From Psychrobacter sp. APC 3281 (GTDB lineage Bacteria > Pseudomonadota > Gammaproteobacteria > Pseudomonadales > Moraxellaceae), in NCBI RefSeq assembly GCF_030407815.1, contig NZ_JASDCS010000004.1:27132-91131 (forward strand): 64,000 bases of DNA, read 5' to 3'. Both the position numbers and the translations under genes were made by a program. The first letter of the stretch is position 1, and every line of letters starts with the position of its first letter. The notes under the pieces were generated by a model that searched no databases, was not told where the DNA came from, and saw only the letters and a list, made by a program, of their open reading frames with translations. Of this stretch, positions 58,023 to 64,000 are shown one piece after another.

Positions 58023-59441
58023 ATGGCCGGTCAAACTTTATATGACAAACTTTGGAATGCTCACGAAGTCACCAAGCGTGACGACGGTTCGAGCTTAATT
58101 TATATCGATCGCCATCTGTTGCATGAAGTGACGAGTCCACAAGCGTTTGAAGGATTGGAGCTTGCCAATAGAGCACCATGGCGTCTGTCTGCCAATATCG
58201 CCAGTCCTGACCACAATGTGCCAACAGTCACCAAAGAGCGCTCAGCAGGTGTCCCTGGTATTAAAGACAAGGTATCACGTCTGCAGGTTGTCACATTGGA
58301 CGAGAACTGCACCAAATTTGATATCGCAGAATTTACAATCAACGATGCGCGTCAAGGCATTTTGCATGTCGTTGGTCCTGAGCAAGGTCTTGTATTGCCA
58401 GGTATGACCGTTGTTTGCGGTGATTCGCACACAGCGACACATGGTGCACTTGGTTGCTTGGCACATGGTATCGGCACTTCTGAAGTTGAGCACGTATTGG
58501 CAACGCAGTGCTTGATTCAAAAGAAATCAAAAAACATGCAAATCCGCGTCACTGGTCAACTTGGTGCGGGCGTGACCTCAAAAGACGTCGTGCTGGCTAT
58601 TATTGCAAAAATTGGCACGGCAGGTGGCACAGGACATGCGATTGAATTTGCAGGTCAGGTGTTTGAAGACATGAGTATGGAAGGTCGTATGACCGTCTGT
58701 AACATGGCAATTGAGGCTGGTGCTCGCGTAGGTATGGTGGCTGTTGATGATACGACGATAGATTATGTCAAAGGTCGTCCGTACGCGCCAAACGAGTCAC
58801 AGTGGCCACAAGCTGAAGCCTACTGGCGTACATTGTATTCAGATGATGACGCAGTATTTGATACAGTGGTTGAGATCGATGGTAGCCAAATAGCACCGCA
58901 AGTATCTTGGGGTACTTCGCCTGAGATGGTCGTTGATATCACCCAATCGGTACCAACACCTGACCAAGCCATTGATGAAGCGCAAGAAGAGGGTTGGTTA
59001 CGCGCTTATACCTATATGGGCTTAGAAGCTGGCCAGAAAATCACGGACATTCAGCTTGATCGTATATTTATTGGCTCATGTACCAATTCGCGTATCGAAG
59101 ATTTGCGGGACGCTGCGGCAGTTATCAAAGGACGCAAAGTGGCTGATAATATCAAAGAAGCCATCGTTGTTGCAGGCTCTGGACAAGTAAAACTACAAGC
59201 AGAGGCTGAAGGTTTAGATGCTTTGTTTACCGAAGCAGGTTTTGAATGGCGCGAGCCGGGTTGTTCTATGTGTCTTGCCATGAATGCTGACAAACTTGAG
59301 CCGCAAGAGCATTGTGCATCGACCTCTAATCGTAACTTTGAAGGTCGTCAGGGCAATGGTGGTCGTACGCATCTGGTCAGTCCAGCGATGGCTGCTGCAG
59401 CAGCGTTGGCAGGTCATTTTGTAGACGTTCGTACGTTTTAA
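58023..59441 (+). CDS. leuC: 3-isopropylmalate dehydratase large subunit
   Basis: With LeuD, isomerises 2-isopropylmalate to 3-isopropylmalate in leucine synthesis. Aconitase-fold protein of 472 residues with the 4Fe-4S ligands visible in [15 protein letters not shown] (Cys region of the active site), IGSCTNSR and [11 protein letters not shown]. The ending [23 protein letters not shown] is typical. The ATG follows AAAGGATAGC. leuD follows 142 bp downstream, and leuB after a lipoprotein gene. Confidence 0.97.
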   Translation: MAGQTLYDKLWNAHEVTKRDDGSSLIYIDRHLLHEVTSPQAFEGLELANRAPWRLSANIASPDHNVPTVTKERSAGVPGIKDKVSRLQVVTLDENCTKFDIAEFTINDARQGILHVVGPEQGLVLPGMTVVCGDSHTATHGALGCLAHGIGTSEVEHVLATQCLIQKKSKNMQIRVTGQLGAGVTSKDVVLAIIAKIGTAGGTGHAIEFAGQVFEDMSMEGRMTVCNMAIEAGARVGMVAVDDTTIDYVKGRPYAPNESQWPQAEAYWRTLYSDDDAVFDTVVEIDGSQIAPQVSWGTSPEMVVDITQSVPTPDQAIDEAQEEGWLRAYTYMGLEAGQKITDIQLDRIFIGSCTNSRIEDLRDAAAVIKGRKVADNIKEAIVVAGSGQVKLQAEAEGLDALFTEAGFEWREPGCSMCLAMNADKLEPQEHCASTSNRNFEGRQGNGGRTHLVSPAMAAAAALAGHFVDVRTF

Positions 59442-59582
59442 GACTAATAATAAGTAGCTGACATCATGCTTATATCAACGATAAATATATGAGCATGGTG
59501 TCAAAACGGTAAAAATTTATTTACTGTTTAATACGCTTATCAAGATCATCAGCCAGCAAAAATATAATTGATAGGAAATTTT

Positions 59583-60233
59583 ATGCAAGCTTATAACTCC
59601 CAAACTGGTATCGTTTGCCCACTTGATCGTGCAAACGTCGATACCGATCAAATTATCGCAAAACAGTTTTTGAAGTCTATTAAACGTACAGGCTTTGGCG
59701 TGAATTTATTTGATGATTGGCGCTATCTTGATGAAGGATATCCGGGTCAAGACAATAGCACACGCGTTATCAATCCAGACTTTGTATTGAATAAACCCCG
59801 CTATCAAGGCGCTACTATATTGCTAGCACGCAGAAACTTTGGCTGCGGCTCTAGTCGTGAGCATGCACCTTGGGCGCTTTCTGAGTATGGATTTCGTACG
59901 GTTATCGCACCAAGTTTTGCTGATATTTTTTACAATAACTGCTTTAAAAATGGCATGTTACCGATTGTATTAGATGAAGCGATTGTGGATACCTTAATGA
60001 AGGCGACTGTTGCCAATGAAGGCTATGAGCTGACGGCAGATCTTGAGCGTCAGGTAGTCATCACGCCAACAGGTGAAGAATATGCTTTTGAGGTCGATGC
60101 TTTTCGCAAACATTGCTTGTTAAATGGATTAGATGATATTGGTTTAACCTTGCAGCAAAGCGATGCTATCAAAAACTATGAGCATAAAATGATGCAAAAA
60201 ACGCCGTGGATCTTTAACGACGTACGCGCTTAG
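59583..60233 (+). CDS. leuD: 3-isopropylmalate dehydratase small subunit
   Basis: Small subunit completing the LeuCD isomerase, 216 residues. Seen: [19 protein letters not shown] at the start and the swivel-domain signature [18 protein letters not shown]. The start at 59583 (MQAYNSQTG) is preferred as AGGAAA lies a suitable distance upstream; five earlier in-frame codons exist. Same strand and operon as leuC. Confidence 0.96.
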   Translation: MQAYNSQTGIVCPLDRANVDTDQIIAKQFLKSIKRTGFGVNLFDDWRYLDEGYPGQDNSTRVINPDFVLNKPRYQGATILLARRNFGCGSSREHAPWALSEYGFRTVIAPSFADIFYNNCFKNGMLPIVLDEAIVDTLMKATVANEGYELTADLERQVVITPTGEEYAFEVDAFRKHCLLNGLDDIGLTLQQSDAIKNYEHKMMQKTPWIFNDVRA

Positions 60234-60372
60234 GTAAGGACTTTATGATCCACTGCTCACAAAACTGCTGGCCAGTCGCAACGCAGCGTTGAGTTATGGC
60301 GGTGAACTGGCTAAAATGAAGGGTAGTTTTTACCATACTTTATTATCTCTCTTATGAATAGTAGCCGCCATT

Positions 60373-61092
60373 ATGAATAAAAAACGTTATGCTCTATCGA
60401 CAAGTACGATTGTTGCTGCAAGCTTATTTTTGTCAGGCTGCCAGCTATTGACGGGCTATCAAAAAATAGATGAGGCAGAAAGTGCGAAAGCGTGGGTAGG
60501 TAAGATTCAACCCGTTGCTGGCGAAGTGAACATCGCGTGCGTGGGTACTTATCACTGTGAAATCGTGCAAATAGATAAGACACTGGTTGTGTCTCCTGAC
60601 AATCATGAGCCAGTTAATCCTCAGATTGTAGCGTCTTTACCAAGTTATAAAGGCGCTGCAACGCCCCAAATGAGCATAGAGATGACACCGCTCATGAGTA
60701 AAAACTCTATAAAGATAGTGCCATTAGCCGCATCTAGTATGCCAGGGTTGACCAACTATTATGCACGGGTGATGCCTGCAAAACGTGAAGTCCATGTCAA
60801 TTTTTATCCAGAGAATAACATGGGATACGTTGAGCGTTTTGCGATGATTCATGATTTTGCGGACGCAGGTACTTATCAGCTGCGCGCTTATCAAAAGAAA
60901 AGCAGTGAAAAATCTGGCAGTTTATTGGATACAGCGTCGCCTGAGCCTCTATGTATTGATCTATTACAAGGTAATAAGGTGCAGCGCCGATTCTGTAAGC
61001 AATTAGGGTCTGAGCACCAAGGTGAGTTTGTAGAGACAGGCATGGTCAAAGCAGTGACGTCAGCATCTAAACCTAAAACAACCACAGCGTAA
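60373..61092 (+). CDS. Putative lipoprotein within the leu cluster
   Basis: 239 residues, function unknown. A lipoprotein signal with lipobox FLSGC (Cys at about residue 23) is followed by a soluble domain with several beta-like stretches, a Cys pair in IACVGTYHCEIVQID and two further Cys near the C-terminus (PEPLCIDLL and RRFCKQLG), which may form disulfides in the periplasm. It lies 139 bp after leuD and 39 bp before leuB, on the same strand, so it is likely transcribed with them. There is no evident link to leucine synthesis; Moraxellaceae-restricted distribution is my guess. Confidence 0.8.
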   Translation: MNKKRYALSTSTIVAASLFLSGCQLLTGYQKIDEAESAKAWVGKIQPVAGEVNIACVGTYHCEIVQIDKTLVVSPDNHEPVNPQIVASLPSYKGAATPQMSIEMTPLMSKNSIKIVPLAASSMPGLTNYYARVMPAKREVHVNFYPENNMGYVERFAMIHDFADAGTYQLRAYQKKSSEKSGSLLDTASPEPLCIDLLQGNKVQRRFCKQLGSEHQGEFVETGMVKAVTSASKPKTTTA

Positions 61093-61131
61093 TAAAAATT
61101 AATTGATAAAAATATATCCAAAAGGATTAGT

Positions 61132-62235
61132 ATGGCAACGATTTTAACATTAGCGGGCGATGGTATTGGCCCTGAAATCATGACTCAAGCCATCGACGTG
61201 CTCAAGGCCGTCAATGAGAAGTTTTCACTTGATTTGACATTAGAGTCTGGATTGATCGGTGGTGTGGCTATTGATGCCACAGGTGAGCCTTTACCTGATG
61301 AAACGTTAGCGCGTGCACGTGCAGCAGATGCTGTATTATTAGGCGCTGTCGGCGGCCCTAAATGGGATGCGATTGAGCGTAGTAAGCGCCCTGAGCGCGG
61401 TCTGCTTAAAATCCGTGGTGAGCTGGGTTTGTTTGCCAATTTACGTGTGGCAAAGCTTTATCCGCAGCTAGCCAATGCGTCAAGTATCAAGCCTGAAATT
61501 ATATCTGGTTTAGATTTGCTGATTGTTCGCGAACTGACGGGTGGTATTTATTTTGGTGAGCCACGTGGTATTCGCACACTAGAAAATGGTGAGCAGCAAG
61601 GCTATAACACGATGGTGTATAGTACCAGTGAGATTCAGCGTATCGGTAAAGTTGCTTTTGAGTTAGCAAAAACCCGCGCCCAAGCCGCAGGTACAGCGGC
61701 CAAAGTATGTTCAGTAGACAAAGCCAACGTTTTAGAAGTGACTGAGCTTTGGAAGCAAACAATGATTCAGATGCAGCAAGCAGAGTATAGCGATGTGGCG
61801 TTATCGCACATGTATGCTGACAATGCTTGTATGCAGTTGATTAAAGATCCTAAGCAGTTTGATGTCATGGTAACGGGCAATATGTTTGGTGATATCTTAT
61901 CTGATGAAGCGGCAATGTTGACTGGTTCTATTGGTATGTTGCCATCAGCGAGCTTAGATGAGTCAGGTAAGGGTATGTACGAGCCGTGTCATGGTTCAGC
62001 GCCTGACATCGCAGGACAAGATAAAGCCAATCCATTAGCGACTATCTTATCTGTTGCTATGATGCTGCGTTATACCTTTAAGCAAGAAGATGCGGCACAA
62101 GCAATTGAGCAGGCAGTTAGTGATGTGCTTGATGATGGTCTACGTACGTTAGATATTTTAGATAGCAGCGAAGCTGGACTTAAGCAAGTAGGTTGTAAGG
62201 AAATGGGTCAAGCGGTCTTGGCTAAACTGATATAA
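61132..62235 (+). CDS. leuB: 3-isopropylmalate dehydrogenase
   Basis: NAD-dependent oxidative decarboxylation of 3-isopropylmalate to 2-ketoisocaproate. 367 residues with [12 protein letters not shown] at the N-terminus, [29 protein letters not shown] and the metal/NAD region [26 protein letters not shown] (over ~250-275), plus [29 protein letters not shown] precedes the ATG. It ends the leu cluster, with a terminator 66 bp after the stop. Confidence 0.98.
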   Translation: MATILTLAGDGIGPEIMTQAIDVLKAVNEKFSLDLTLESGLIGGVAIDATGEPLPDETLARARAADAVLLGAVGGPKWDAIERSKRPERGLLKIRGELGLFANLRVAKLYPQLANASSIKPEIISGLDLLIVRELTGGIYFGEPRGIRTLENGEQQGYNTMVYSTSEIQRIGKVAFELAKTRAQAAGTAAKVCSVDKANVLEVTELWKQTMIQMQQAEYSDVALSHMYADNACMQLIKDPKQFDVMVTGNMFGDILSDEAAMLTGSIGMLPSASLDESGKGMYEPCHGSAPDIAGQDKANPLATILSVAMMLRYTFKQEDAAQAIEQAVSDVLDDGLRTLDILDSSEAGLKQVGCKEMGQAVLAKLI

Positions 62236-62585
62236 GTTAACTTGCGTTTAAAGGCTATTCCTATATAGCATTTTCCACAGTCTCAGTTTACGTGTTATAT
62301 ACCCATAAGCTACTAAGTGGCTTATGGGTTTTTTATCGTTTATCTGTTAGCAAAGCTTATCTACAAGCATTGTATTAACAGAGACGCTGTACAACAAAGC
62401 TCCTTTTAACACAAAGCTGTTATATGCTCACAAGGTAATATGACAATATTAATAGCTTATAAAGGAGCTAAAATATTTTGCTTTTAGCAGAAATATAAGA
62501 GTAAGCGCAAGATTAACAAAAGCAGATTATATAGAATTTAAAAACTGAAAATAAAAAATAGAATTTTTTAAATGAGGAGTGTTAC
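62236..62585. other. Intergenic region leuB-ldt (350 bp)
   Basis: Contains the leuB terminator (62301-62334) and an A+T-rich stretch leading to a strong ribosome site for the second L,D-transpeptidase gene. No ORF or RNA gene seen. Confidence 0.6.
62301..62334 (+). terminator. Intrinsic terminator of leuB
   Basis: ACCCATAAGC and GCTTATGGGTTTTTT around a 9-nt loop. Confidence 0.92.
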
Positions 62586-63707
62586 ATGTATCAATTAACA
62601 AGAATCAGTAAAGCATTAACAGTGGTTAGTCTCTCTAGCTTGCTACTGATGGGACAAAGCATTGCAGCAGAGACAACGGATAGTGTGAACGCAAATAATA
62701 GCGTCAAGGCTCCGGCAGAAGTCAGTCCAGTGACTAATGGCGTAAGTCAAAAATTAACAGGAGATAGTAAAGCTGCGACTTCATTGAATAAGCTACTGCC
62801 TACTATTAAATACACAACCGAGAACCTATCTGACAATTCAAAAAAAGTAAACAATGTCACTTGGACGGCAGATGCAGAGATCGATCGTAATATAGGAACC
62901 AAGCTGCAGGCTCTATTGAACTGGCATCATAACGGAGTAGGGCCTGTCGATGGCTACTGGGGCAAAAATACTCGCAAAGCCATGCAGGCGTTCCAAAAAG
63001 CGAATGGTTTAGACGTAACCGATACGTTGAACAATGAGACGTGGCAAGCGCTAACCAAGAATGAGAAACTCACAACTCAACCAGTGCTAGTCAGTTATCA
63101 GCTTACGGAAGCAGACGTGAATGTAAAAACCACAACCATACCTGCTGATTCTGTTGCCAAATCCAAGCTTGAGGGAATGTACTACGAAAGTCTTACTGAG
63201 GCGTTGGCAGAGAAGTTTCATATTAGTGAAAAATATTTAAAATCGCTTAATCCCGATGCCAGTTTTACTGCTGGTGAAATTATCACGGTATATAACCCTG
63301 GTAATCCTAATACTAAGCCAGTGCACCGCGTTGTCGCTGATAAGGCCACTGAAACACTCTACGCATATGATGAGAACAACAATTTGATCGCTAGCTATCC
63401 GACGACAGTGGGCAGTACAGCGACACCATCACCAACAGGTACTCACACTGTCAAAGTAAAGGTGCACGAGCCCAACTACACTTATACGGCCAATGATGGT
63501 AGCAAGTCTATCATTCCACCAGGTCCTAACAATCCAGTTGGTTCAGTATGGATTGGACTTAGTAAACCAACTTATGGCATTCACGGATCGCCAGATCCTG
63601 CTCGTATCAGTCGTCAGGCATCAGCAGGCTGTGTGCGTTTGACCAATTGGGACGCGCTTAGTTTGCTAGGAGTCATTAAAAACGGAGCAACTGTTGAATT
63701 TAGTTAA
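62586..63707 (+). CDS. L,D-transpeptidase with peptidoglycan-binding domain (copy 2)
   Basis: Paralogue of the protein encoded at 6959-8362; 373 residues. Signal peptide (1-28, ending GQSIAAE), short polar linker, PG_binding_1 domain (GPVDGYWGKNTRKAMQAFQ), LysM-like stretch (SFTAGEIITVYNP) and YkuD catalytic domain with HGSP, SAGCVRLTNWD and Cys349. Compared with copy 1 the linker is about 70-90 residues shorter. GAGGAG lies 6 bases before the ATG. It is a single gene followed by a terminator. Confidence 0.93.
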   Translation: MYQLTRISKALTVVSLSSLLLMGQSIAAETTDSVNANNSVKAPAEVSPVTNGVSQKLTGDSKAATSLNKLLPTIKYTTENLSDNSKKVNNVTWTADAEIDRNIGTKLQALLNWHHNGVGPVDGYWGKNTRKAMQAFQKANGLDVTDTLNNETWQALTKNEKLTTQPVLVSYQLTEADVNVKTTTIPADSVAKSKLEGMYYESLTEALAEKFHISEKYLKSLNPDASFTAGEIITVYNPGNPNTKPVHRVVADKATETLYAYDENNNLIASYPTTVGSTATPSPTGTHTVKVKVHEPNYTYTANDGSKSIIPPGPNNPVGSVWIGLSKPTYGIHGSPDPARISRQASAGCVRLTNWDALSLLGVIKNGATVEFS

Positions 63708-63739
63708 ATGCGATAGTACTAAGTCATAAAAAACGGACA

Positions 63740-63772
63740 AAAAAATACCGCTAAAATCTAGCGGTATTTTTT
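63740..63772. terminator. Bidirectional intrinsic terminator
   Basis: AAAAAATACCGCTA and TAGCGGTATTTTTT around a 5-nt loop, 33 bp after the second L,D-transpeptidase gene; it could also serve the leftward gene at the window end. Confidence 0.9.
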
Positions 63773-63967
63773 GTGGTAAGCAGAAACAGTCAATACTAAA
63801 TAACTAAAATATTGATAGGCAATAATGAGCAGATTAGCATTTTCATTATTATTATCAGTTTCACTACCCAAGCGTCATATCAGCTATCAGCGATAACGTA
63901 GCTATTCAGTTATTGACTGTATTTTACCAATGCTAATACTTCCATAACCATATTGGTCAGTCAGTAT

Positions 63968-64000
63968 TTAGTTTTTACCACGGTAGGTGATACGGCCTTT
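63968..64000 (-). CDS. infA: Translation initiation factor IF-1 (C-terminal end, partial)
   Basis: The last ten codons of a leftward gene read KGRITYRGKN then TAA. KGRIT(Y/F)R near the C-terminus is characteristic of IF-1, a small protein that binds the 30S A site. The rest lies beyond the window, so identification rests on this short motif. Confidence 0.7.
   Translation of the reverse strand, partial: KGRITYRGKN

Overview
The window looks like a piece of core chromosome from a gammaproteobacterium of the family Moraxellaceae, most likely Psychrobacter. The evidence is gene content and order (alaS-lysC, prmB-aroC, petABC-sspA-sspB, leuC-leuD-leuB), moderate A+T richness, a single-piece tmRNA with a gammaproteobacterial tag peptide, and protein sequences of Moraxellaceae character. 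No database search was possible, so the genus is an inference. I see no prophage, integrase, CRISPR array, plasmid functions or defence island.

Layout. 1-9.9 kb: aspartokinase, alanyl-tRNA synthetase, a DUF389 membrane protein with a long acidic N-terminus, a tiny membrane protein, an L,D-transpeptidase, and the ribosomal protein L3 methyltransferase PrmB. 10-17 kb: chorismate synthase, a CreBC-like two-component system, a glycerophosphodiester phosphodiesterase lipoprotein, and a carboxylesterase. 17-20 kb: tmRNA, an acyl-CoA synthetase, tRNA-Leu and tRNA-Cys. 20-26 kb: a sodium:solute symporter with a probable 44-residue partner, then FdhD and a YdeP-type molybdopterin oxidoreductase. 26-31 kb: an ABC importer of the TrpXYZ type with two paralogous substrate-binding lipoproteins. 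31-34 kb: a small secreted protein and methionyl-tRNA synthetase. 34-40 kb: a catabolic block for 3-hydroxybutyrate/acetoacetate (GntP-type permease, AtoE, two-subunit CoA transferase, 3-hydroxybutyrate dehydrogenase). 40-45 kb: Mrp/ApbC, an unknown protein plus a DUF2804 protein, dCTP deaminase, SspB and SspA. 45-51 kb: the cytochrome bc1 complex, the ABC-F ATPase Uup and SlyX. 51-58 kb: tandem FadL-type outer-membrane proteins, the proline symporter PutP and a LysR regulator. 58-64 kb: leuC, leuD, a lipoprotein, leuB, a second L,D-transpeptidase, and the last codons of a gene that looks like infA.

Genes that work together: FdhD sulfurates the molybdenum cofactor for the adjacent oxidoreductase. 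The ABC genes form one importer. Permease, CoA transferase and dehydrogenase convert 3-hydroxybutyrate to acetoacetyl-CoA. PetABC forms the respiratory bc1 complex. SspB delivers ssrA-tagged proteins, made through the tmRNA encoded here, to ClpXP. LeuCD and LeuB catalyse successive steps of leucine synthesis.

The most notable non-gene signal is a pair of 107-bp MITE-like repeats (11586-11692 and 37603-37709) with imperfect terminal inverted repeats and, in one copy, a TA duplication. The second copy supplies the stop codon of atoE. A second notable region is the gap before the carboxylesterase, which holds three different short sequences each repeated three times. I did not find a clearly new multi-gene system.
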